From Hermodice carunculata (Eukaryota; Annelida; Polychaeta; Eunicida; Amphinomidae), in assembly GCA_964020975.1 (NCBI GenBank), contig OZ026625.1, forward strand, positions 37,671,606-37,735,605: a stretch of DNA of 64,000 nt, written 5' to 3'. Made by a program: the position numbers and the translations under genes. The notes under the pieces were generated by a model. It saw nothing but the letters and a program-made list of their open reading frames with translations, was not told where the DNA came from and ran no database searches. The stretch's first letter is position 1. The number at the start of each line of letters is the position of its first letter. Positions 24,980 through 37,020 of this stretch are shown here, piece by piece.

Positions 24980-25660
24980 ATCTTGTTAATTCTGGGAATT
25001 TCATTCCATTTTACATCAAAAGTTGAAACTGGCAGGCACAAAAGACCTATTAAAATACCTTTAGAAGAGCCGAAATGCGATACCTGTGAAAAACTGGAAG
25101 ACGAGGCACATATTTTAATCGATTGTAAAAAATTTACACAGCAACGAACTACCTTTTTCGACAAACTAACCGAAATTTTCCCTACATTTTTGACTTTTTC
25201 GAACCCAGAAAAATTTATCTTTATTATGAAATTAGAAGATGCCGATATAATCAAACATACTGGGACATTTTTCGACCAAGTGACTAAAGTTAGAGGTCAA
25301 TTTTGATGATACATATTTCCTAAATAGCATAAATATCCCCAACATCCACTTGCAGTTTTTGTTCTGCAGGCGACCCTTCGGGGCCAACGCCGGCCAGCCC
25401 ACCGCACCGCGTTGTAGGGCGGCAGGGCGGCGATGCAGTGAAGAGTGTTCTTTTTTTTTTTCTGAAGATTGAAGTGGAATGTAGTCTAGTGTTGTGATGT
25501 GATGTGTTGTTTTGTATTATATTATATTGTATTGTGTCGTATTGTGATTCATGTGTTTTGACTGACGGAAAACCATGTATGTATATGGTGCAGTTAATAA
25601 AGTCATTCATTCATTCATTCATTCATTCGTTCATTCATTCATCAATGATTTGATATGTTC
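24980..25660 (+). mobile_element. LINE 3' fragment with (TTCA)n tail
   Basis: The frame 24983-25306 encodes ETGRHKRPIKIPLEEPKCDT followed by CEKLEDEAHILIDCKKF, the C-x2-C...H...C domain that ends many non-LTR retrotransposon proteins. A stop at about 25304 is followed by a GC-rich 3' untranslated region and AATAAAG, then (TTCA)n at about 25603-25640. The reverse transcriptase itself is missing, so this is a 5'-truncated copy. Flanking DNA on both sides contains similar GAG(T/C)ATTCTATTTTCATTT stretches (24958 and 25748), which may be part of the insertion target. Confidence 0.6.
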
Positions 25661-27243
25661 TGAGATACCTTTCCATTTATCTCGTTTATTCTACCCGTTC
25701 TATGATTCTTCCGCTCCCTTTCAGCTTGTTCGTTCTATTCACTCTATGAGCATTCTATTTCATTTTGTTCCATTCTAGTCCTACCCAGTCGAGATGAAAG
25801 ACGCTTCACGGTGGGTTAATTTCCATTATTTGCCACACATATATTTAAAACTGCTGTGACAGAAACACCAAACTAACTCGCATATAAATGAAACAAGAAC
25901 GTAGTGCAAGTAAGTAGGCCCACCTCGTCTCGTTTATTCAATATTTTGCCAATGTGTAGTAAGCTGAAATACATACATACATACATACATAGGCTACATA
26001 CACACGCACACATACACACTCATATATATTATTTATGTATATATAATATAATGGTTCAGTAAGAATCTTAAATAAATGAAGCATATGCGAAAAAGGCAAA
26101 ATATTACTATTTCCAGCTGCAAATCGCGACTTTTACCAGCAACACCTGAATTGCAGGACATAACACGTGTATCGATCTTTCTTACGTATATCATCTTTAT
26201 AAGCATATAGACACCCCCGCATATTGAACTGGAGTAGAAAACACGGAATATATATTCACGTATTAAATCGCAGAAAACATTTCATAAGATGCCTTGAGCC
26301 CTGCGGAGTGGCTTGTGATTGACGTTGTTGTATTGGCATAATATATGCATCAATCCCCGGGGGAAGGGGGCACTTGGCGTCAAGAAGAGTAGAAAGACTC
26401 CCTGAGAAGCTTGGTGTTGAAGTCCTACAAAAATTATACATGACATTTTGTGCCAGAGATACGGAATCAAAGTCTTGCATTCTATACATCAAAAATATGG
26501 ACAAAGCTATATTTAATTGTCAGAAAAGTAAAAATTACTTTCACACATAGTACTGAAAATTGTCAAGAAAACACACAGTATAAATTGTTATTTTGTTACC
26601 TTCACTCGTTCAAAAATATGGCTATTTTCTTCACTTTTTTTAAAAACGGGAAGTCAACAGGCCTATTCATGTTTCACATCATAAATGGAATAGGTGGCGA
26701 GTCAAAATATACATGGAATGGAATATAAGGAGCCATTCCCGCGGTACATCATGGAGTACAAACAATGGAGTCATTGCCGCAGTGTATAGGCTTTTAGACC
26801 ATCCGACATACAGAGGGAGTACCCCCATTCTGCACACCCCGATCATGGCTTGCAGGCCTATGTAACCTGAAGAGTTGGAGTTGCCCGTTTGCCTTTATAT
26901 ATTTAATTAGAATGAGATTCCAATTTAATCAGTTGAATTTTTCTGCTGAAAATACTACCCCATATCTTATACTTATAGTAACCTTATACTTATGGTCCAC
27001 TCATCATCCGCTGATCATGTGCAAAGACATGCGAGAATCACGGAGGCTGTTGAGTTGGTTTTCAGCGTGGCATGTAGCTCCTGCCCGCAAACCTGCCCCT
27101 TCATTAGGCAAGTTTTTCACCAATGATAGCTGAACTATTAAATTTATAACGAAAAACATACAAGATATGATACTCTTCTTGATTCAAAAGTGATCTGGAG
27201 AGGACATTTTGATCATCATGCAGAGGGTAAATTTGTTAACATG
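25661..27243. other. unassigned DNA
   Basis: No recognisable gene. There is a short (CATA)n run near 25970-25990 and AT-rich sequence. A frame at 26256-26504 on the minus strand resembles nothing I know. Confidence 0.35.
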
Positions 27244-27359
27244 GAGAGCAAATATTTACGCAAACAGTATTACCAGATGACTGGAAACTGTCTCGTGTTA
27301 CCCCAGTCTACAAGGATCAAGGTGCAACACTTGAATTGAACAAGTATAGACCCATTTCA
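27244..27359 (+). pseudogene. LINE reverse transcriptase fragment
   Basis: The plus strand reads LPDDWKLSRVTPVYKDQGAT followed by LELNKYRPISV, the standard entry block of non-LTR reverse transcriptases (YRPIS motif). It stops exactly where the (TAA)n array begins. The upstream sequence back to about 27180 may belong to the same copy. The LINE C-terminal piece at 28965-29595 lies on the same strand and could be the other end of the same insertion, separated by later events. Confidence 0.6.
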
Positions 27360-28044
<685 letters not shown>

Positions 28045-28500
28045 ATAATGTCTCTGTGTGTGCAAACACAGACATTGTTTTTCCAAGAATTCCTAATTTA
28101 TTCATTTTTCTTTACTACCGTTTTCTCTGTATTTTTTTCGGACACCGTATCACCGAAAAATATTAAATTTTGCACAGTTATTGATATAGCAGTGAAATTA
28201 AGCACCTGGTTTGAAATAATCAACATGCTCAAAATTATGCAAATTAGGGCCATTGGAAATTTTAAATGTTTAATATTTTCAGAACTATTAAATGTATAGG
28301 TACCATTCCATTTTCATACAGAGGTTTGTGTTACAGGAGCAGCCAATAAACCACAACCAAAATTGTAGAATTTTTAATTATGCAAATTAGGGGCTCTAAT
28401 ATTGAGTAATTTCAAAACTTGTAATGGTTGAGGTGCCATTCAAACTTTATTTCATAGGGTTTGTGCTCTAGGCGCTTCCAATGTGAATATAATGGTATAT
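28045..28500 (-). mobile_element. Helitron-like repeat, copy I (minus strand, 3' part)
   Basis: On the minus strand this reads, toward the 3' end, internal units (TTCACATTGGAAGCGCCTAG, GCATAATTAAAAATTC), the conserved body and GGAAAAACAATGTCTGTG with a 3' hairpin at about 28049-28073. The AAAG tract is nearly lost. It is the only copy in inverted orientation. Confidence 0.55.
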
Positions 28501-28737
28501 TGATAAATGAGCACAACTTCATACGTAATTACCTTTAAAAAATCCTGGAATGTACTCCCTCCATGACCTTAAGAAAAGAAGTCAAGGTCATCCATGTTAT
28601 GCAACATAAAACTTCAACACATGATATACATTTGTGGTACATTTGGTATCATCAGTCTTACTCTTTCGCAACATAATTATGTTTTCAACACCTATTGGTC
28701 CATATCTTACTGTAGGTGGCGCCACTAATTTACACGG

Positions 28738-28785
28738 TTTTTTTTGTTTTTTTTTTTTTTGTTTTTTGTTTTTGTTTTTTTTGTC
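28738..28785 (+). repeat. T-rich tract
   Basis: About 48 bases of T interrupted by single G, possibly the poly-A tail of a minus-strand retroposed sequence. No head was recognised. Confidence 0.7.
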
Positions 28786-28964
28786 TTTCCTGACTGACCT
28801 TGCTGCCTATTTCGTGATTATTCATGAAAAACTCTTCGAAAAACAGCATTCTCAATATTCTCATATGTGGCCTTTATAACAAAATACTACAGGTAGCGCC
28901 ACCAATCTCGCTAACTAAACCTAGATTTTCACACACTTGATAAGTCCTGAAAGTTATTAAAATT

Positions 28965-29775
28965 TTCACTTGAACATGTTGAATCGGCTAAGTATCTTGG
29001 TATTTTTGTTGACAATCACCTTAAGTGGAGTCAACATATCTCGTACTTGTGTAAAGTTGTGAACGGCAAGCTCTTTGTATCACGTAAATTAAGATCTGTC
29101 TTACCTGCGGAGACTTTAAAACTCATTTATATAGCCTGTATTCAACCTCTTTTGGACTATTGTGATACGGTTTGGGATGTTTGTGGCTATGAGGGATCAC
29201 GTAAGGCGCAAAGTTTGCAAAATACGGCAGCCAGGATAGTTACAGGAAATTTTAGTTATAGAGACATCAGAGGTGAAGAGTTGGTAAAAGTTCTAGGTTG
29301 GCAAACCCTCTGTGAACGCAGGCGTTTTCACACTGCAGTCTTAATGTATAAATCTATCTATGGTTTAGCACCGCATTTTCTGTCAGATCAAGTGACTCGT
29401 GTGTCAGATGTAAATATTTACAACACAAGAAGGACCACTACATTCAATGTTTTAGTACCAACCGGAAATCGCAACGTTTTTAAAAAGTCATTCGCTTACA
29501 ATGGTGCTATCACCTGGAATGCAACACCAGATTTTATGAGGAGAGCAGAAGACCTGCCTACTTTTAAAAAATTATATAAACGCTTCTATTTCTAAATTGG
29601 ATGCTCTTTTCAAATCATTTTCGTACCCCTGATACTATGTAGTATTGTATATATTTTTGTGCATATATTGTTCAATGTGTTTTACTTGTATGTGTATTTA
29701 TTATCTTGATGTATGCTGGGCCCCTTGTAAGAACAGAGCTTTGTTCTGAAAGGGCTACCCAGGGTTAATATATTC
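28965..29775 (+). pseudogene. LINE C-terminal region, 5'-truncated
   Basis: The frame from about 28974 to 29595 reads AKYLGIFVDNHLKWSQHI, then PLLDYCDTVWD, AARIVTG and a long tail ending FKKLYKRFYF. These are the post-palm blocks of Jockey/CR1-type reverse transcriptases. No initiation codon is needed, since the 5' part of the element is missing. About 180 bp of 3' untranslated sequence follows (GGGCCCCTTGTAAGAACAG, GGGCTACCCAGGGTTAATAT). Within the remaining frame I see no stop, so the copy is fairly young. Confidence 0.75.
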
Positions 29776-29810
29776 ATAAATAAATAATAAATAAATAAAT
29801 AAATAAATAA

Positions 29811-29861
<51 letters not shown>

Positions 29862-29865
29862 ATAT
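29776..29865 (+). repeat. (AAAT)n tail of the LINE copy
   Basis: AAATAA/AAAT units directly after the 3' untranslated region of the truncated LINE, as expected of CR1/Jockey tails. The YLFI-repeat frames on the minus strand derive from it. Confidence 0.9.
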
Positions 29866-30123
29866 AACAATACAGACAAAAGTCGATGACATGTGGCGTC
29901 ATGGTGGCGCAACTGTTGGTGTAAAGTAGAATTTGTGTTATAGGTGTGAAAAGTACATTAACCTCATTATTTTGATTATGAACTAAGATGCAACTTCTAA
30001 ATTTACACCAAATATTCGTTGGGCCAATGATCAAATTAGTTCAGGATATGAATTTTTGGTGATGGTAATCATATTATATGTCAGCAGAGCGTTAGGCCTA
30101 TGGGCCTCTTGATGTGAAATTAT

Positions 30124-30447
30124 ACCTGGGTTTCCATGTGCGCGTATTGCGTAGTGCGTAGTGCGTAATAATTGATTGACTTAAAATTAACTACCCCATT
30201 TCCATGTATGCGTAGTGCGTAGTGCGTACTGCGTGTTGCCTATGCGTTTCAATCGCTCTGTGTAGCGATTTTGTACGCATCACGCAGGGTAGACGCGCGT
30301 AACATGCACAAAATGGAGCCAAATCCTACCAAAGTAAACATACATATACGTACAGTATACGCCTGGTATCCGCAGTACGCAATACGCACCCCTAACTACG
30401 CAATACGTTGTACGCAATGCGCAATACGCGCACATGGAGACCTAGCT
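30124..30447. mobile_element. CpG-rich MITE with GCGTA-repeat subterminal arrays
   Basis: Inverted ends: CTGGGTTTCCATGTGCGCGT at 30127 and, on the other strand, CTAGGTCTCCATGTGCGCGT at 30445, both followed by ATTGCG. Inside each end are arrays of GTAGTGCG / TACGCAATACGC type octamers, which read like multiple transposase-binding sites. Length about 320 bp, no coding capacity. The superfamily is unclear (PIF/Harbinger or hAT are possible) because I cannot fix the target duplication. It is strikingly richer in CpG than its surroundings, so probably young. Confidence 0.7.
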
Positions 30448-31125
30448 TAAATCTTGTTTGCCCGATGATTTGTTTCCCAACTCATTTCGTTTGCTACGCA
30501 ATCAAATGCGTTTTGATTATACGACTCAGTTGTTTTACTTTTTTCCCCTTAATTTTGTTACACCTGACCTCAGGCGGATATTACAGAAAGCAGAAGAGCA
30601 TTACGCCGGTAACTCTGCTGACAGGCAGTCGGCGAGCCAAATCCTCTAAACGTTTGTGCATATAATAATAGAATAACAGGAAGCGTTTTGCATTCCTGAA
30701 TTAGATTACAAGCCAAACAAGCGGAGATATAACTAAGTTTTGGTGTCGCATATACAACGCTAAAACTGCTGAAAACATTTGAGCTTTTCACCCTACCTTT
30801 CATGACAGATAGTCCTCCTCTCAGATTCACACGTATATCTTCATAAAAGGAATATATATTCATGTTTCATCTTTTCAATCAGAGTCAGTAACATGTCGTT
30901 CAGTTTCACACCGACAAAAGTCCGCTTTGTAGGAATTAAAAGAATAATATGAATGAAGGAAACAAGATTACCATGGTGTATATAATACACTTATGATTGG
31001 GGAGGGAGGGGGTATATTAACTTTCAACGTACCTCTTCGGTTTATTTACCCTACTCTATTGCTCTCTTATTCTTATGTGCTAAACGTATAGGAAATATGC
31101 CTCACGTTACAAAATGATAAAAGTA
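30448..31125. other. unassigned DNA
   Basis: No gene, RNA or repeat that I can support. Short frames here overlap each other on both strands with no recognisable product. Confidence 0.35.
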
Positions 31126-32020
31126 CTAGAAAAGATGATTTGCTGCATAGCAAATCAGTGTGTGTGTCTTCAAAGCATATTGGTATGGCAATGTACAACT
31201 ATTCCATAACACAGGAGTAGAAGTTGGAATGGCATCTCTATCTATTACAGCTTTGAAGTTATTTAAGATTTAAAATTTCTAATGGTGCTATTTAGCATAA
31301 TTCAAATTGCTACAACTTTTGTTTTAGATTCATTACATGCGCAATGGTCAGGAACCCCCTATTAGAAGTTAAACTGACATGAACATGAACCAAATCGGAT
31401 GAAAATTTACCAAGTTATGGCAAGATGAAACTTTCAAAGCTCCAAATGACCTTGACCTTTGCCTTTTCGAGGTCACGTGTTCTTATAAAAATGTGCAGTG
31501 TTGCAATACCTACAATTTGAGTCTAACATGATTAGAATTGGATGGAAAATAGCCAAGTTGTGACTGGATGAAACCTTCAAAGGTTCAAATGACCTTGACC
31601 TTTGACCATTAGAGTTATGGCTAGAAGAAGGCCACCAAGGAAAGTGGCCTTTGACCTTGAAATGACCTTTGACCTTGAGATGACCTCTACCTGAAGTGAA
31701 CCTTGACCTCAAAAATGACATTTTGGCTTAAAATTGACCTTTGACCTTGACATGACCTTTGACCTTGACATGACCTTGACATTTGAGATGACCTTTACCT
31801 TGCTATGATTGAACTCCTATACACTCGTGACCACATCTACTATAGTATACAAGATATTGAAGATTTAAAACTTTAATTAGCCCTCATTTGCATAATTTTC
31901 AAAAGCATGACCCCTCATTATAAAAAGGCCAGACTTTATCCATAGAAGTATAATTGTGCCAAGTTTGGAGTTTCTACATGTAATACTTTTCAAATGAAAT
32001 GTCGGACAAATTTGCCGGTA

Positions 32021-32096
<76 letters not shown>

Positions 32097-32109
32097 AGAA
32101 AGAAAGAAA
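31126..32109 (+). mobile_element. Helitron-like repeat, copy J (tandem with K)
   Basis: Starts CTAGAAAAGATGATTTGCTG with 5' hairpin and the terminal motif AGTGTGTGTGTC at 31157-31168. It has an internal unit, then TGACCT-rich blocks at about 31445-31800, the conserved body and (GAAA)n at 32020-32109. It lacks the 3' hairpin and runs into copy K at CTAGAAAA. Copies J and K are nearly identical along their shared length, apart from about 97 bp missing from J near 31612. Confidence 0.8.
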
Positions 32110-33071
32110 CTAGAAAAGATGATTTGCTGCATAGCAAATCAGTGTGTGTGTCTTCAAAGCATATTGGTATGGCAATGTACAACTATTCCATAACACAGGA
32201 GTAGAAGTTGGAATGGCATCTCTATCTATTACAGCTTTGAAGTTATTTAAGATTTAAAATTTCTAATGGTGCTATTTAGCATAATTCAAATTGCTACAAC
32301 TTTTGTTTTAGATTCATTACATGCACAATGGTCAGGAACCCCCTATTAGAAGTTAAACTGACATGAACATGAACCAAATCGGATGAAAATTTACCAAGTT
32401 ATGGCAATATGAAACTTTCCAAGCTCCAAATGACCTTAACCTTTGCCCTTTTGAGGTCACGTGTTCTTACAAAAATGTGCAGTGTTGCAATACCTACAGT
32501 TTGAGTCTAACATGATTAGAATTGGATGGAAAATAGCCAAGTTGTGACTGGATGAAACTTTCAAAGGTTCAAATGACCTTGACCTTTGACCATTAGAGGT
32601 CACACATACATTTTAAAATATGCAGGGTTACAATAGCTACAATATGAGCCCAACATGATCAAAATTAGATAAAAATTGACCAAGTGTTGGCTAGAAGAAG
32701 GCCACCAAGGAAAGTGGCCTTTGACCTTGAAATGACCTTTGACCTTGAGATGACCTCTACCTGAAGTGAACCTTGACCTCAAAAATGACATTTTGGCTTA
32801 AAATTGACCTTTGACCTTGACATGACCTTGACATTTGAGATGACCTTTACCTTGCTATGATTGAACTCCTATACACTCGGGACCACATCTACTATAGTAT
32901 ACAATATATTGAAGATTTAAAACTTTAATTAGCCCTCATTTGCATAATTTTGAAAAGCATGACCCCTCATTATAAAAAGGCCAGACTTTATCCACAGAAG
33001 TATTATTGTGCAAAGTTTGGAGTTTCTACATGTAATACTTTTCAAATGAAATGTCGGACAAATTTGCCGGT

Positions 33072-33160
<89 letters not shown>

Positions 33161-33278
33161 AGAAAGAAAGAAAGAAATAAAGAATTCCTAGAAAAACAGA
33201 AAAGTGTGCGTTGACACACACACTTTAATAAAGAATTCCTAGAAAAACAGAAAAGTGTGCGTTGACACACACACTTTA
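32110..33278 (+). mobile_element. Helitron-like repeat, copy K with two 3' modules
   Basis: Same start as copy J, same terminal motif, and the same order of blocks, plus the 97-bp segment missing in J. (GAAA)n at about 33074-33178 is followed by two tandem 3' modules (ATTCCTAGAAAAACAGAAAA), each with a hairpin containing GACACACACACT (33213-33224 and 33264-33275), the exact complement of the copy's 5' motif AGTGTGTGTGTC. Confidence 0.8.
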
Positions 33279-33294
33279 ATTAGGTGGTCACATG

Positions 33295-33456
33295 TGGGCT
33301 TGCTTACAGGCTATCAGAGCACAATGAATTATTGGTGACATTTGAAGGGAAGACGGATGTATATACTTCTAAGTAATAGAACTTAATGCGCGGGCTTGCT
33401 TTCAGGCCAGAAGAGCACAATGAAGTATTGGTGGCATGTGAAGAAAAGATAGACGT
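33295..33456 (+). repeat. imperfect tandem duplication, about 90-bp period
   Basis: GGGCTTGCTTACAGGC..AGAGCACAATGAATTATTGGTG at 33295 recurs as GGGCTTGCTTTCAGGC..AGAGCACAATGAAGTATTGGTG near 33384, with similar GAAGACGGATGTATA / AAGATAGACGTATA ends. It directly follows copy K. Confidence 0.65.
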
Positions 33457-34214
33457 ATACATGGAATTCCCCCTATAAAATCTTACTCCCTAGAATGTAT
33501 GGCAGTTTTTGTAGTAGTAGTTGTTAAACTTTGTGCCCGTAGAGGGCTAAACCGATTACTAAAGAACTTTGTGATAAATAAATATGTAGCGGGAATAGTG
33601 TTCTAGCAGTAGATACGCTATAGTTGGTTTTACCAGGTAAGTACGTACAGTTATTACTTAGAAGAGTGAAACATGCGTATGTCCTTGAAAAGTGATGACG
33701 ATGATGACAATAAAACAAATAAATGTTGATGCCCTGTTTAAATATATATATATATATATATATATATGAAAAAATAAGGGCGTTTTACTGTTATTTTTGT
33801 TGCAAAATAAATGTGTGTTATTGTTATTTTTGTTGAAAAATGTAAAACTATATTTTTCAATAGACATGCTGAAAAAGCTGCCAAGAAAAACAGGGAACAC
33901 GCAGCACATGGATTTGTTCTTGGGCACGGGGCCTGGTATACAAAAGCAAGGAGGAGTCCACCATTAATCTGAGATAGATGTAGTTTTGTGTTGTGTTGAG
34001 TAAGGTATTTGATTTCTTGTAGTAGGCCTATACTTGTCTGTCAGATACTATCTATTATGTCAAATCTCACTTTTTGTGCTAATATTCTGATTTGTTTATT
34101 TACTTGTTCGTTCATTCATGTCAGATAACTTCATATTAAAATCAAAGTTGATCGCTCTGCGCTTCACGCCCTGAACATACATCCTAAGACAGTTTATTGA
34201 TCCAGGCTTCTTGT

Positions 34215-34289
<75 letters not shown>

Positions 34290-34870
34290 CATATTTTATA
34301 CAAACTTACGAGAGATGAAAGTCAAATTGGTGTACAAGTGTGGTATGCCAGCTAGTTTAGCATGTCATGATACCGTATGATTGTGAAGTATTTGATTGAC
34401 ACTTTGTGCAGGACGGTGGCATGCGCATTCAAATGGAGTGAGAATTTACAAACATTATTTTCATTGCGATTAGTCATCATGTAAGATAAAATTCTACCAT
34501 GGCTCTTGAAACAATAGCGGGCTTCAGAATGGTGCACGACAACCGTGCGGGCAGTACACTTTTTTGTAAACCGTATTCAGTCCATCGGCTACGGTCCAGA
34601 ATTTGGGTCAATTATTCTGTTATTTCAATTACAATGTAATTGTTGCTTATATGCGCATGATTTGATAAAAGAAGTAAGCACATACTTTACAAACATTTGG
34701 GAATGACTTACATATCACGTGTGGACACAGTTTTTCATCAGAGATGCAGATCGCTTGCACATTTATTTTTATACCGGTTTTATGTAAATATATGCGAATA
34801 ACATACACACTTACCACATATGGACACAGGTTTTGCAAAAAATAAGGAGAGGGGTTACAAATTTAATGCT
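33457..34870. other. unassigned DNA with TA and CA microsatellites
   Basis: (TA)n at about 33740-33766, (CA)n at 34214-34240 and (TA)n at 34250-34281. No gene recognised. Confidence 0.45.
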
Positions 34871-34958
34871 TAATTACTACCAAACTTAGAAACGTGTATA
34901 TATATATATATATGTATGTATATATATATATACACGTTTCAAAGTTTGGTAGTAATTA
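34871..34958. repeat. palindrome 1, arms flanking (TA)n
   Basis: AATTACTACCAAACTTAGAA and ACGTGTA at 34871-34898 are complementary to TACACGTTTCAAAGTTTGGT and AGTAATT at 34931-34958, with about 32 bp of TA-rich spacer. One mismatch and one small bulge. Confidence 0.85.
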
Positions 34959-34986
34959 AAGAGCATCGGTGACAGAATGCAACCTA

Positions 34987-35041
<55 letters not shown>

Positions 35042-35075
35042 TATACTAGGTTGCATTCTGTCACCGACGCTCTTT
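34958..35075. repeat. palindrome 2, arms flanking (TA)n
   Basis: AAAGAGCATCGGTGACAGAA and TGCAACCTAGT at about 34958-34988 are complementary to ACTAGGTTGCATTCTGTCAC and CGACGCTCTTT at 35045-35075, around about 50 bp of (TA)n. The right arm is coding sequence of the adjoining LINE (GCILSPTLF), so the left arm is an inverted copy of a LINE end. It touches palindrome 1 without spacer. Confidence 0.85.
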
Positions 35076-35970
35076 TCACTAGTCATGTCAGATCTGGTGG
35101 ACTCTCTCAATGAACAAAACTTGGGAATACCATTTAACTCATCGCGTATTCCGTCTCTCCTCTATGCAGACGCTATATGCTTGCTTGCAAGACAGCGAAG
35201 AGTGTCTTATAAAAATGTTAAATGTTGCGGACCAGTTTGTCACCAAATGGGGAATGAATTTTAATTGCAACAAAGCCAACGTAATGGTAAAAGGTAAGCG
35301 GCTAAATGCAGAAAAACGATGGAGGTTAGGAGACTCTTTCTTGGTCGAGTGCAACTCCTATAAGTATCTTGGAATCGTTTTCTCACGGACACTGAGTGAT
35401 TCTGGCCATATCAATACACATTTGAAAAGCAAATCGGTAAAATTGAGTAACTACTTATCTAGTATTCTTTCTTTACACGAAAATTTAAATAGAGTTGAAT
35501 TTGGAGACACACTATGGAAAAGTGTCATCTCACCTTCCTTTTCTCATGAGTGTGCAGTATGGTTAAACAATACTAAAGAAGGTCTTTCGCCACTAAGGTC
35601 ATTACAATATTCATTTGCCAGAAAAAATCCAAATGTTAAATCATGTCCTGCAATTTCGGCAACTTTAGCTGAACTAGGTTGGCTGCCTATCGACCTAATA
35701 TTGAATCGCCAACGCATTAGATATTTTCATAGAATGAAGTATGACCTACCTGAAACCAGGCTATGTAAGCAAGTGTTTTTAAAGCTAAATGCCGAGTACC
35801 TCAAAGGGGGGGGGGGGGACATCTTATTGGCCTTATTGTTCAGAAGTGCACAACATATTGAAAAACGTAGGCTTGGATCGGGCCTTTACTATAGTGAAAA
35901 TGAGTTTTGGCTGCAGCGGTATATGTATATGAAAGTGAATATTGAAAGTTATAAGATATCATTTTAGCAA
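35042..35970 (+). pseudogene. LINE reverse transcriptase, 3' half, frame-disrupted
   Basis: From the palindrome onward the plus strand reads LGCILSPTLFSLVMSDLVDS and SLLYADAICLLA (palm motifs B and C), then in another frame ADQFVTKWGMNFNC, YKYLGIVFSRTL and a long tail through ELGWLPIDL to about 35967. The catalytic signature is YADA where YADD is expected, and a frameshift lies between about 35185 and 35200. A G run at 35807-35818 adds a Gly stretch. It is 5'-truncated and inactive. It ends just before the truncated Tigger transposase. Confidence 0.75.
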
Positions 35971-36039
35971 AACATTGACACCAGTATGTCCCTTTATTGG
36001 TACAGATATTTAAAAACATCTTCTTTTGGTGAAATTTAG

Positions 36040-37020
36040 TTGTTTAATGTGAAGGATTTTTATGCAACGCATCTAAAGGGCGAGTCGGCGAGTGTATGCA
36101 ACACAACTGTGGTCAAAGGCCGCGCCGATCTGGCTGTTGTCCTTGGGAATTACGATTTGAATGACATTTTTAACATAGACGAAACTGGATTATTCTTTCG
36201 TCTAGGTCCAAACTACACTCTCGCGAGCCACAAAGTCAAAGGCACAAAGTTATCGAACGAAAGAATAACAGTTGCATTGTGTGCGAATGCCACAGGAACA
36301 ATAAAAATCAAACCGTTCGTTATTGCAAAACCAAAGCGTCCCCGATGTTTCGGCAAGAAGTTTGATCCCGAAGTTTATGTCAGGTACCGAAACAATAAAA
36401 AGGCCTGGATGACGAGAGACCTGTTCACTGACTGGCTTGTAGATTTTGACAGGCAGATGCGCTTGAGAAAACGTAAGGTTATTCTTCTGATGGATAATGC
36501 ATCTGGCCACGTGTCCAGTGATGACGATCTGCGTAATGTTAAAGTGCACCATCTCCCGCCAAACAGAACATCTGAAATTCAGCCCATGGATGCCGGTATC
36601 ATCCGATGTTTCAAAGCCCATTATCGCAAGCAGCTTGTTAAATTTTACTTGGAACAGGCAGAGCTGAAAAAAACTCAGAAAGTCGATCTTTTGCAAGCTT
36701 TGCACATGATTACCCATGCCTGGGACTCTGTCCGGGCTGAAACAATTGCAAACTGTTACCGTCACGTGGACATTTTGCCACAGTTGCGGGGAAACCCCGA
36801 GGATTCCCTTAGTCTTGATCTAGATACCCCAGACAGTGCACGTGATGATTTGCAGGCGTTGATGTGTCAGTTGCCGTTCTTTGGTGAGGATGTCCTGGAT
36901 GTCGATGATTATGTGAACATTGATTCCCATGAGGAGACCGGAGAAACATTATCAGACAATGATATCCTAACTTTAGTTCAGGAAACCGCGGATGAACAAT
37001 CCCAGGGGCGGAGTTCTTAG
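36040..37020 (+). pseudogene. Tigger-type transposase, catalytic half
   Basis: The open frame of 326 codons has no ATG near its start (first codon TTG, preceded by TAG). It begins at KDFYATHLKGESASV, the end of the CENP-B-type DNA-binding region. The DDE_1 catalytic core follows: NIDETGLFFR (first Asp, residue 47), VILLMDNASGH (second Asp, residue 152) and LPPNRTSEIQPMDAGII (third Asp, residue 184), a DD31D spacing typical of pogo/Tigger. The rest runs to an acidic Ser/Asp-rich tail with TAG at 37018-37020. About 130 N-terminal residues expected for the family are absent. No internal stop exists, which suggests a recent truncation. A domesticated host exon is possible but the adjoining terminal repeat favours a plain transposon. 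Confidence 0.85.

Noticed and set aside
36250-36765. 171-codon minus-strand frame
   Set aside because: Antisense shadow of the Tigger transposase.
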